This document shows, in pieces, positions 10,501 through 17,514 of a stretch of DNA of 26,161 bases. The translations under genes and the position numbers were made by a program. The DNA is from Bacillota bacterium. GTDB taxonomy: Bacteria; Bacillota; Clostridia; Acetivibrionales; DSM-1351. Numbering within the stretch: the stretch's first letter is position 1; each line of letters opens with the position of its first letter. The stretch is taken from assembly GCA_023398105.1 (NCBI GenBank), contig JAEWST010000113.1, positions 1-26,161 on the forward strand, given 5' to 3'. Under the pieces are notes generated by a model. It made no database searches. It worked only from the letters and a program-made list of their open reading frames with translations, and had not been told where the DNA came from.

Positions 10501-13500
10501 AACGACTTCAGGATGCAATTGCTGATGGGGATGATATCAGTGCTGTTATCAAAGGTACAGCCATCAATAACGATGGGGCATTAAAAATAGGATATACTGC
10601 TCCTAGAATAGATGGTCAAGCCAAAGTAATTGAAGAAGCACAGTTAAATGCTGGTGTTGAGCCAGAAACTATTACATATATTGAAGCACATGGTACAGGA
10701 ACTCCATTAGGAGATCCTATTGAAATAGAAGCCTTGACCCAAGTATTTAATCAAAGGACTGATCAAAAAGGTTTTTGTGCCATAGGATCTGTAAAAACAA
10801 ATATCGGACACCTTGATGCTGCATCAGGTGTAACGGGCTTAATTAAAACAGTATTATCCCTCCGCAATAAAAAGATACCCCAAAGCCTTAATTTCAAGAG
10901 TCCAAATCCAAAGATTAATTTCAATGGAAGCCCATTTTATGTAAATGAGTTTTTGACCGAGTGGAAAAATAGCAATGGTCCATTGAGAGCAGGAGTTAGT
11001 TCATTTGGCATCGGTGGCACTAATGCTCATGCTGTGCTAGAAGAGGCTCCGGAAGTTTACAGTGATAAAAATAATCATTCTGAGGTATTATTGGTTTTCT
11101 CTGCAAAGAGTAACAAAGCTTTGGATAGGATGACTGCTAATTTTGTGGATTTCTTGAAAGCAAATAAAGAGATTAACCTTGCTGATGTGGCTTATACCTT
11201 GCAGATGGGACGAAGGGAATTTGAATTTAGAAGGTTTGTAGTAGGTACATCGGTTGAAAATGCATTACAACTTTTAGAGAAGAATATAAATGAAGCTAAA
11301 GCAACAGATGCTGGAGCTTTAACTATTGATGAGCCAGCAAAATATTCATTAGAACAGCTTGGAAACCTATGGATTGTTGGAAATAAGGTGAATTGGAGCA
11401 AGCTTTATAAAAAAGAAAAGCGGAAAAGGGTAGCACTTCCGAACTACCCCTTTGATGGACAGTCTTATTGGGTTAAGAAGGATAAAACAGTCGATGCTGT
11501 GAAAGACCTTAAAAGCCAAGCCCAAAGAGCTGAACTTTCTGAATGGTTCTATACACCTGTTTGGAAGCAGTCTGTGAAAAATGGTGACTATTCAATTGCA
11601 AAAGAAGGCACTGGGAAAGAAGTATTGCTTGTATTGCTTGATAAAAATATTTTTACCCATGCTTTTATAAAAAGACTAACAGAGGAATATACTGACACAT
11701 ATGTAGCATTAAGTGCAGAGCAATTCACTAAAACTGGAAGCAATCAATATACAATCAATATTGATGATTCAAAGGACTATGAACGCTTATTGAGGGAATT
11801 ATCCGAAATGGGTAAAACACCTACAAAAGTGATTAACTTGCTCGGGTTATTAGAAAATACAAGTATTGGATCACTAGAACAGAACCTTCAATGTGGGAGA
11901 AGTTTATTTTATAGCATGATGTTCTTGGCACAAGCCATTGGAAGATGTGGAATTACTACTCCTGTACAAATAAAGGTAATCACAAACAATTCTCAAAGGG
12001 TGTTTAACGAAAGACCTATATATCCTGAGAAAGCGTTGCACCTTGGAGCTTGTAGGGTTATTCCTAGAGAGTATCCTAATATAAAGTGTAGTAGTATTGA
12101 CTGTATCTTACCTGAGGCTGATTCTTTGGAGGAGCAGGAAGATTTAACAGAACAATTAATTGCAGAAATTACTACACAAACAGAAGAGGGGATTGTAGCT
12201 TATCGAGGCTTGAGCCGCTGGACACAGGAGTTCGAAAAAATGGAACTTGTGAAAGCTAATAATTCACCTATAAAAATTAAAGAGAAGGGTGTTTATCTCA
12301 TTACTGGCGGTTTGGGAGGAATAGGACTTGTTTTGGCGGAGTATCTCGCACGAGAAGCAAAGGCAAAATTAGTTTTGGTAGGCCGTTCTGAATTTCCAGA
12401 TGTAGAGCAGTGGGAGCAGTGGATTACTACCAACCACAAGAAAGATACCATATCAAGGAAAATTAATAAATTAAAACAATTACTGGCTATGGGTTCAGAA
12501 ATCTATGTCTGTCAGGCAGATGTTGCTAATTTGGAGCAGGTTGGCTCTTTACGTGAAAAGATAATTAACAAGTATGGAACCATTGATGGAGTAATACATG
12601 CAGCAGGAAGCCCAGGCGGTGGAATGATTCAGCTCAAAAAGAAAGAGCAAGCGGAACAAGTGCTTTTACCCAAGGTACAAGGTGCACAGTTCCTTTATAG
12701 GGCAATGAAAGAAGATAACCTTGACTTTATGATATTCTGCTCTTCATTAAATGCAATTACTGGTGGGTTTGGACAAGTAGATTACAGTGCAGCCAATGCT
12801 TTTCTAGATGCTTTCGCACATAGCTATGACAGCAAGCGGGGCACCCGTCTAGTTTCTATAAACTGGGATAGATGGCCTGGAGTAGGAATGGCTGCTGGAA
12901 ACGGAATGGGGACAGCTTCAGAAGAAGAAATACACCCTCTTATAGGAAAATGTATTTTGGAACAGCCAGAAAAAGTGATTTACTCACAGGAGCTATCGCC
13001 TGAAAAGAATTGGGTATTATCAGAGCACCTTGTGTTAGGAGTACCGACCATAGCTGGAACTACATACTTGGAAATGGCAAGAGCGGCATTTGAGGATACA
13101 ACAGGAGAAACAAATGTTCAAATATCCGATGTCCTCTTCTTAAATCCTATGGCAGTAAGGATAGGTGAGAAAAGGAAAGCTTATACCCTGTTAAATAAAA
13201 ATGGAGAGGCTTATGATTTCCGTATTATAAGCCAAGAAAGCGGTGCACAGGAGGATAAGGGAAATTGGCTAGAACATGCTAGGGGAAAAATTAGCTGCTT
13301 TTCTAGTTTAGAAAGTAAAACATTTAAAATATGGGAGTTAAAAGAAAAGTGCTCCGAGAAGACAGTGTATTCATCTGAAGAACAGCAAAAGCTTTCGGAA
13401 GAATTCATTAGCTTTGGAAATCGGTGGAGAAATCTTAAGAGATTCTCTCATGGTGAAACGGAAGGTTTCGTTGAGCTTGGACTGGCTGAGGACTATGTTT

Positions 13501-14435
13501 CTGATCTCAATAGCTACAAAATTCATCCTGCTATGCTGGATATGGCTACGGGTGCAGTAAGACTGGTAGCTGGGGGGAATTATTTGCCTTTTTCTTATGA
13601 AAAAATTGAAATAAAAGAGCCAATGCCTGAAAAGATTTATAGCTATATTCGATTTAAGAATGGCTACAATTCATCCCAGGAAATAATAACCTGCGATATA
13701 GACATTTTGGGAGAAAAAGGGAACCGGATTATTGGGATTATCAATTTCTCAATGAAATTGATAGATGAGACAGCTGCTGCAAACATCAAGAGCAGGAATC
13801 AAGCGGGATTGCAGCAAGGCGACGAGGTTGCTTTTATTAGAAAGTTGGTAGAGCAAAGGCTAGGTAGCAAGACAGGAATATTAAATGAAGGTATTCTTCC
13901 TACAGAGGGGCAGGAGGCATTCGGGCATATACTTCATGGTTGCTTTACACCTCAAATCATTGTTTCAACGAAAGGCATAATGGTTGCTATTGAGCAAGCA
14001 AACTATTTTGAACAAGCTGGTATCAAAAATACCGTTGAAGATACTGAGGCTTCAAAGGAAAGGCATCCTAGACCCGAGCTGGAAAACGAGTATGTGCGTC
14101 CAAAAAATGATACAGAAAGGAAACTAGCAGAACTTTGGCAGGAGGTTTTGGGGATTGATAAAGTAGGAATTCAAGATGACTTTTTTGCATTAGGTGGAGA
14201 TTCATTACTATTAATACAGTTCCATACAAAATTAAAAGAAAGGTTTGAAACAGATGTTGCTGTAGTAGACCTTTACAAATATAATACTGTCGCATCACTG
14301 GCAGGCTATTTAAATAATGATAATAAAGAAGAGTTGCAGCCAGTCTTTGAAGAAGTCAACAGCAGGGTTAACAAACAGTTGGAATTGATGAAACAGAGAA
14401 GACAGCATCATAACAAAAAAAGGGGTGGTATTTGA
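4554..14435 (+). CDS. Hybrid NRPS-PKS subunit 1: FAAL-ACP-C-A(Gly)-PCP-KS-KR-DH-like-ACP
   Basis: Start subunit of 3293 aa with a strong ribosome site (AGGAGGG, 4542-4548). In order: fatty acyl-AMP ligase (1-565; SSGSTGDPKG, HDMGLIG 215-221, Lys541), which activates a carboxylic acid; ACP (Ser613); condensation domain (HHIIFDG 805-811), probably of starter type; adenylation domain (TSGSTGNPKG 1288-1297, Lys1623); PCP (Ser1680); KS (Cys1910, His2046, His2086); no AT, though both its flanking linkers remain (about 2160-2310); KR with its structural half (TGGLGGIG from 2584, Ser2731, Tyr2744); DH-like domain (His2825, Asp2996); linker; ACP (Ser3217); basic tail. The adenylation pocket reads D-I-L-Q-L-G-V-I-W, close to the known glycine code DILQLGLIW, so glycine is predicted. 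The KR lacks an LDD motif, so stereochemistry is left open. Expected output is an N-acyl glycine extended by one reduced C2 unit. Confidence 0.92.
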   Translation: MNNYKTLTELFISRKNEEQKGITFILSDTNEKYISYKELYYTSLKLLYHFQKSGYKRGDEVIFQIDDNERFIYSFWACILGGMIPVPITTGSNDEHKMKLFKICDILNNPKIIATAEFFEKLCVYAEKNNISDKIESLKRSAIFLEEVIQTEKDGEIYTSQSNNIAFIQFSSGSTGDPKGVIITHDNVLVDLNAVLQWDQIGPNDIGLNWMPLTHDMGLIGTHIKGILACMNQYNINTALFIRHPSLWIQKASEHKATILYSPNFGYKHFLKFYHADDKKNWDLSSIRLIYNGAEPISLDLCNEFLDSMSVYGLKRNAMHPVYGLAEGTIAVAFPKTGEDLSFHVLNRNHLKVGETIVETSKEDKDAVIFVDEGYPIYNCYARICDEENQDIGENKIGYVQISGGNVTSGYYNNKKATEQTITADGWLNTGDLGFIKEKRLTITGRAKDVIFASGQNYYSHDIERIGEGVEGIELGKIVAVGAFNENRKGDDLILFVIHKQKLENFIPIVNSLKRVINEKIGIEVAHVIQVKNIPKTTSGKVQRYKLRDSFMRGEFELVKHEIERLLLENFEKREYIQPNSNTEKELAQIWSDVLNIKQVGIRDDFFALGGNSLHITQTISRIRDSFGIELEQGEIFESPDIEQLAKKLELYNKNQQGRFELIKRTSVGKNRLPLSFAQQRLWFLDGLNSESPQYNLYTGLVLKGSLKKEVLIKSFNALIRRHQVLQVSFTEENGQPVQVLNNDAKMSMEYVNLLDTSANEKLLKASDIAKECVSKPFVLEKAPLLRGMLIEMEEEEHLLVLAIHHIIFDGWSFGILLKELNFYYEAFLNDKKDRLSLEELPLPDIQYADYAQWQIEKLKEGSLKKQIEYWKQKLSGKLPVLDLPLDNQRPPVQTYKGAKFTCTISEELVNKLQLYAGKEKATLFMVLLAAFKLMLYRYSGQLDIVVGSPIANRNRKDIEGLIGFFTNNIVLRTTFSSDINFNEFLRLIKNVTLEAYENQDVPFEKLVEELHTERDMSRNPLFQVLFGLQNLSLPHMEFSELSVSTKDLDAGYARFDLAVDVRESGGSLLVDFEYNTELFNEDTIMRMAGHYKQLLTNILKNPEAKLDNFEMLTIEEKDTLINIWNDTKEDYADKVQSLVELFTEQAKETPKALAVVCDKQHLTYQELEIESNRLANYLISNGVGAECIVGIYMERSVNMLVGLLGTHKAGGAYLPMDPVFPRERIAFMLEDAKVNIILSESMLAETLPQNAAKVICLDSEKDTIAKYSSDKPSRNYEGHYLAYLIYTSGSTGNPKGVQIEQRALINFLLSMEIKTGICEKDALLAVTTLSFDIAGLEMYLPLICGAKVVIAKRDEVTDGSALMEIINQQNITIMQATPATWKLLIEAGWKGNKDLTVLCGGEALPRDLANQLLDRCKTLLNVYGPTETTIWSTLDCIDSKAGEIFIGKPIANTQVYVVDRAMNPVPVRIPGELLIGGDGLARGYLNLPELTREKFIKDNFSGNKGARLYRTGDLVRFTRDGNIEFVGRIDNQVKIRGFRIELGEIETLLNLNPSIKDCVVDAKEVIAGEKTLIAYIIPVSEQTEEDLSFENLRKSLKEKLPNYMIPSSFMFIKSFPMTPNGKIDRKALPLPENIRPQLSTQYTAPSDKLEELITRIWQEVLHLERIGVNDNFFDMGGHSLLLAQVRSKISNVLHKEVSIMDLFRYPTISTLSRFLQTGKNPKLGETYKQVTSFDKKDTDVAIIGLSGRFPGAANLQEFWDNLCNGVECISRFTDEQVLEEGVDPELLKKPDYVKAWGVLNDVDKFDANFFGYNPREAEVLDPQQRIFLEECWKAFETAGYDSERYQGKIGVYASVGMNHYMQNIKDSRGSQGLASDYQIMTSNDKDFLATRIAYKMNLEGPALTVQTACSSSLVAVHLACQSLFNGECDMALAGGVSIRLPQKSGYLYQEGMILSPDGHCRAFDEQAKGTIGGNGTGVVVLKRLQDAIADGDDISAVIKGTAINNDGALKIGYTAPRIDGQAKVIEEAQLNAGVEPETITYIEAHGTGTPLGDPIEIEALTQVFNQRTDQKGFCAIGSVKTNIGHLDAASGVTGLIKTVLSLRNKKIPQSLNFKSPNPKINFNGSPFYVNEFLTEWKNSNGPLRAGVSSFGIGGTNAHAVLEEAPEVYSDKNNHSEVLLVFSAKSNKALDRMTANFVDFLKANKEINLADVAYTLQMGRREFEFRRFVVGTSVENALQLLEKNINEAKATDAGALTIDEPAKYSLEQLGNLWIVGNKVNWSKLYKKEKRKRVALPNYPFDGQSYWVKKDKTVDAVKDLKSQAQRAELSEWFYTPVWKQSVKNGDYSIAKEGTGKEVLLVLLDKNIFTHAFIKRLTEEYTDTYVALSAEQFTKTGSNQYTINIDDSKDYERLLRELSEMGKTPTKVINLLGLLENTSIGSLEQNLQCGRSLFYSMMFLAQAIGRCGITTPVQIKVITNNSQRVFNERPIYPEKALHLGACRVIPREYPNIKCSSIDCILPEADSLEEQEDLTEQLIAEITTQTEEGIVAYRGLSRWTQEFEKMELVKANNSPIKIKEKGVYLITGGLGGIGLVLAEYLAREAKAKLVLVGRSEFPDVEQWEQWITTNHKKDTISRKINKLKQLLAMGSEIYVCQADVANLEQVGSLREKIINKYGTIDGVIHAAGSPGGGMIQLKKKEQAEQVLLPKVQGAQFLYRAMKEDNLDFMIFCSSLNAITGGFGQVDYSAANAFLDAFAHSYDSKRGTRLVSINWDRWPGVGMAAGNGMGTASEEEIHPLIGKCILEQPEKVIYSQELSPEKNWVLSEHLVLGVPTIAGTTYLEMARAAFEDTTGETNVQISDVLFLNPMAVRIGEKRKAYTLLNKNGEAYDFRIISQESGAQEDKGNWLEHARGKISCFSSLESKTFKIWELKEKCSEKTVYSSEEQQKLSEEFISFGNRWRNLKRFSHGETEGFVELGLAEDYVSDLNSYKIHPAMLDMATGAVRLVAGGNYLPFSYEKIEIKEPMPEKIYSYIRFKNGYNSSQEIITCDIDILGEKGNRIIGIINFSMKLIDETAAANIKSRNQAGLQQGDEVAFIRKLVEQRLGSKTGILNEGILPTEGQEAFGHILHGCFTPQIIVSTKGIMVAIEQANYFEQAGIKNTVEDTEASKERHPRPELENEYVRPKNDTERKLAELWQEVLGIDKVGIQDDFFALGGDSLLLIQFHTKLKERFETDVAVVDLYKYNTVASLAGYLNNDNKEELQPVFEEVNSRVNKQLELMKQRRQHHNKKRGGI
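12966..13763 (+). other. DH-like domain placed after the KR, with altered catalytic motifs (within subunit 1)
   Basis: Residues about 2805-3070 of subunit 1 have the double-hotdog dehydratase pattern: a His-containing start (SEHLVLGVPTIAGTTYLEMA), the FGNRWRNL segment and HPAMLD. Both catalytic residues are there (His2825, Asp2996). The usual Pro closing the HxxxGxxxxP motif is Ala2834, and the Gln/His of DxxxQ/H is Gly3000. Loss of those two positions has been linked to pyran synthases and to weakened dehydratases. The domain follows the KR, whereas DH normally precedes it, and it splits the KR from a linker that directly follows the KR in subunit 4. It may dehydrate, cyclise or be inactive. 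Confidence 0.7.
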
Positions 14436-17400
14436 TGAGTAATTTTGATGAGAGTAATTTTGGCGAAAGTGATGGGATGGGTGCAATTGCCATCATTGGA
14501 ATGGGTGGACGCTTACCCGGAGCAGCGAATTTGGAGGAATTTTGGCAAAACCTTTATAATGGAGTAGAATCTATTAAGTTTTTTAAACGTGATGAGCTAC
14601 TAAAAATGGGTATAGATGAGAATTTATTGGATAATCCGAGATTTGTACCAGCAGATGCTATTCTAGACGGAATGGATTTATTTGATGCAGCTTTCTTTGA
14701 CTATTCTGCCAGAGAAGCTGAAATCATGGATCCGCAACACCGTCTGTTCCTTGAGACAGCATGGGAGGTACTAGAAAGTGCTGGGTATAATTCAGAGCTT
14801 TATACAGGGAGAGTAGCTGTATATGGTAGTGCAAATTTAAGCGGCTACATGATACGAAATCTATATTCCAATCCTGGATTGGTAGATACATTAGGATCAT
14901 TTAAAATTATGCTGGCAAACGGGCAGGATTTTTTAGCTACAAAGGTATCCTACAAAATGAACCTGACAGGACCTAGTGTGAATGTAAATACCCTGTGTTC
15001 CTCATCTCTTGTGGCTCTCCATGATGCATGCCAAAATCTTTTGAATTTTGGATGCGATCTTGCATTAGCTGGGGGAGTAAGCTTTCAGGTTTCAAGAAAT
15101 GAAGCCTTTTTCTACCAAGAAGGAGGAATTGGCTCTTCCGATGGTCATTGCCGTGCTTTTGATTCCAAAGCAAATGGAACAGTCAGCGGAAGCGGTCTTG
15201 CAATTGTTGCATTAAAAAGGCTAGAAGATGCTATTGCAGATGGAGACCATATTCATGCAGTTATTAAGGGTACAGGTATCAATAATGACGGTTCTCAAAA
15301 GAACAGTTATACAGCTCCAAATGTTGATGGACAGGCAGAGTGTATTGCGGAAGCCATTGCTATGTCAGGTGTAAATCCCGAAACCATTACCTATATAGAT
15401 GGTCACGGTACAGGTACAGACCTTGGAGACCCCATTGAAATTGCTGCCTTAACAAAAGCTTTTCGCTCTTATACAAAGAAAAAACAATTTTGTGCCATTG
15501 GCTCGGTAAAAACTAATATTGGACATCTTGTAAATGCAGGTGGTTTGGTAAGTTTATTGAAAACAGTGCTTTCCATGCAAAATAGAGTGATTCCACCAAG
15601 TCTTAATTTTGAAGAGCCAAATCCCAAAATTGATTTTGAGAACAGCCCATTTTATGTAAATACAGGATTAGCCGATTGGAAAACAGAGGGGTTCCCATTA
15701 AGAGCAGGGGTTAGTTCTTTTGGAATAGGTGGAACTAATACTCATGTTATTTTAGAGGAAGCACCAGAGGTGGAAGCATCCGAAGTTTCAAAGAGACCAT
15801 GGCAGATTATTTCTTTATCAGCCAAGACAGGTACGGCTTTGGAAAAGATGACTAGCAATCTTATCCACTTTGCTAAGAGCAATCCAGATGCAAAGCTTGC
15901 AGATGTTGCATTTACATTGCAAGTAGGAAGAAGGAATTTTAATCACCGAAGAGTTTTGATTTGTAGAGACATGAAGGATTTAATAGACAAATTTGAAAAT
16001 ATGTCCTCTACAAGTGTTTTTACATACTTCCAAAAACCTAAAGTTCAGACAGTTGTGTTCATGTTCCCGGGAGAAGGGGAATATGTCAATATGGGTGCAG
16101 AGCTATACAAAACGGAAAATAATTTTAGGAATACAGTGGATAAGTGCTGTGAAATTCTGCAATATATAACAGGTAGTGATACAAGGAATATTCTTTACCC
16201 AACTGAAGCTAATAAGGAAAGGGCAGCAATACAAATATCTGATGGCAGAATAGGGAGAGGAATTCTCTTTGCTGTTGAATATGCCTTAGCTCAGTTATGG
16301 ATGAAATGGGGGGTTGAGCCTAAATGTATGCTTGGACAGGGTATTGGAGAAATAGTTGCTGCTTGCATATCAGGAGTATTGTCTATTGAAGATGCTTTGA
16401 AACTAGCTGTTTCAGAAGATAGTAGCCTTCCAGAAACAGTAGCTAAGATAAGTAATGGTAAAGCTAATATACCATTTATCTCGTGCATAACTGGAGCCTT
16501 GATAACTGATACCGAGCTTGCAAGCCCTGATTACTGGATACGTCAAAGAGGTTCTTTCAGGTTTGATGACGGTTTAAAGGAAATAATGAAAGATACTGAT
16601 CAAATTCTACTAGAGCTTGGTCCTGGAAACAAATTGACTATTGAAGCTGATAAGTATAAAAATGAGGGCGTTCAACAGCCTATCTTATATTCAATGCCTG
16701 CTAAGGGTGAAGGAACTTCCGATTGTGAAGCTTTATTCAAATGCTTGGGAATGTTTTGGAATGTGGGAGGAAGAGTGGATTGGAATCGATTCTATGTTGA
16801 AGAAAAGCGCCACCGAATTCCATTGCCAACCTATCCTTTTGAGAGGCAGCGTTATTGGATAGAGCCAGGAAAACAGGGCGCATCAAAACCTGATGTGTTA
16901 ATTTCCAAAAAAGAGGATATTACAAGTAGTATTACTGACTCGGAATTTAAGGAAGCATCTATTACCATCACTTTAAATCTGGATGAGCAAAACCAGACAA
17001 ACAGCAATGAAGAACAAAAGAAACAGCTAGAGGAATTTTTTGCTTTGAAGGAACGCTTGGAAGAGTTAACTAAGGAATTAAATGGTAGCTGCACAAAAAT
17101 AGATGTGTCTCCTTTAGGTCTTAAGAAAAATAGTAGTGAAGGGCAATTTGGCGATGTAAGTAATGGAAAGCTTAAAAAGAGGTCTCGTCCTGATTTGGAG
17201 TCAGCTTATGTGGCACCTACCAATGAAGTAGAAACTGCTATTATCGAAAAATGGCAGGAGGTTCTTGGTTTTGACAAAATTGGAATCCATGATGACTTTT
17301 TTGAACTGGGCGGACACTCATTGATAGCTGCTGCAGTTGCGACAGACCTCAGCAAGAAATTTAATGTTCAGATACCTATGAGAGAATTATTTGAAACTAC

Positions 17401-17503
17401 AACAGCAGCAGGCATTGCACAATTGATTGAGACATTCCGCTGGGCAACAGAAGGTGTAAAAGAGGAAGCCTTCAGTGAAGATCTTGAAGGTGGAACTATT
17501 TAA
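14435..17503 (+). CDS. PKS subunit 2: KS-degenerate AT-ACP
   Basis: A minimal extension module of 1022 aa. The KS (16-448) keeps the catalytic set: Cys188 in TLCSSS, His324 in HGTGT and His364 in NIGH. Then come the KS-AT linker, a decayed acyltransferase (about 541-735, listed separately), the post-AT linker ending YPFERQRYW (about 800-808), a Glu/Lys-rich segment likely to form a coiled coil (858-886), an ACP (Ser962) and an acidic tail. There is no KR or DH, so the added unit should stay a beta-ketone. ATG 14435 overlaps the previous stop in a TGATG junction, with AGGGGTGG (14421-14428) six bases upstream, suggesting translational coupling. A TTG at 14432 is the less likely start. Extender units are presumably supplied by the separate AT at 24733. 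Confidence 0.92.
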   Translation: MSNFDESNFGESDGMGAIAIIGMGGRLPGAANLEEFWQNLYNGVESIKFFKRDELLKMGIDENLLDNPRFVPADAILDGMDLFDAAFFDYSAREAEIMDPQHRLFLETAWEVLESAGYNSELYTGRVAVYGSANLSGYMIRNLYSNPGLVDTLGSFKIMLANGQDFLATKVSYKMNLTGPSVNVNTLCSSSLVALHDACQNLLNFGCDLALAGGVSFQVSRNEAFFYQEGGIGSSDGHCRAFDSKANGTVSGSGLAIVALKRLEDAIADGDHIHAVIKGTGINNDGSQKNSYTAPNVDGQAECIAEAIAMSGVNPETITYIDGHGTGTDLGDPIEIAALTKAFRSYTKKKQFCAIGSVKTNIGHLVNAGGLVSLLKTVLSMQNRVIPPSLNFEEPNPKIDFENSPFYVNTGLADWKTEGFPLRAGVSSFGIGGTNTHVILEEAPEVEASEVSKRPWQIISLSAKTGTALEKMTSNLIHFAKSNPDAKLADVAFTLQVGRRNFNHRRVLICRDMKDLIDKFENMSSTSVFTYFQKPKVQTVVFMFPGEGEYVNMGAELYKTENNFRNTVDKCCEILQYITGSDTRNILYPTEANKERAAIQISDGRIGRGILFAVEYALAQLWMKWGVEPKCMLGQGIGEIVAACISGVLSIEDALKLAVSEDSSLPETVAKISNGKANIPFISCITGALITDTELASPDYWIRQRGSFRFDDGLKEIMKDTDQILLELGPGNKLTIEADKYKNEGVQQPILYSMPAKGEGTSDCEALFKCLGMFWNVGGRVDWNRFYVEEKRHRIPLPTYPFERQRYWIEPGKQGASKPDVLISKKEDITSSITDSEFKEASITITLNLDEQNQTNSNEEQKKQLEEFFALKERLEELTKELNGSCTKIDVSPLGLKKNSSEGQFGDVSNGKLKKRSRPDLESAYVAPTNEVETAIIEKWQEVLGFDKIGIHDDFFELGGHSLIAAAVATDLSKKFNVQIPMRELFETTTAAGIAQLIETFRWATEGVKEEAFSEDLEGGTI
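16055..16640 (+). pseudogene. Relic acyltransferase domain inside subunit 2 (no catalytic Ser or His)
   Basis: Residues about 541-735 of subunit 2 align by eye with a cis-AT. FMFPGEGEYVNMGAELY matches the AT N-terminal FPGQGSQxxxMG motif. GQGIGEIVAACISGVLSIED matches GHSLGEYVAACxxGxxSLED. YWIRQRGSFRFDDG and ELGPGNKL match the AT end. The nucleophile Ser of GHSxG is Gly636 and the neighbouring His is Gln635. About 115-130 residues between the GHSxG helix and the ISxxTG strand are missing, which removes the small subdomain and the catalytic His (HxFHS). Length is about 195 aa against roughly 290-300. The reading frame is intact, so this is a dead domain in a live protein. Confidence 0.85.
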
Positions 17504-17514
17504 CAGGAGGGAAT

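Noticed and set aside
14432..14434. TTG start for subunit 2
   Set aside because: It lies one codon before an ATG with better spacing to the ribosome site and a standard TGATG overlap.
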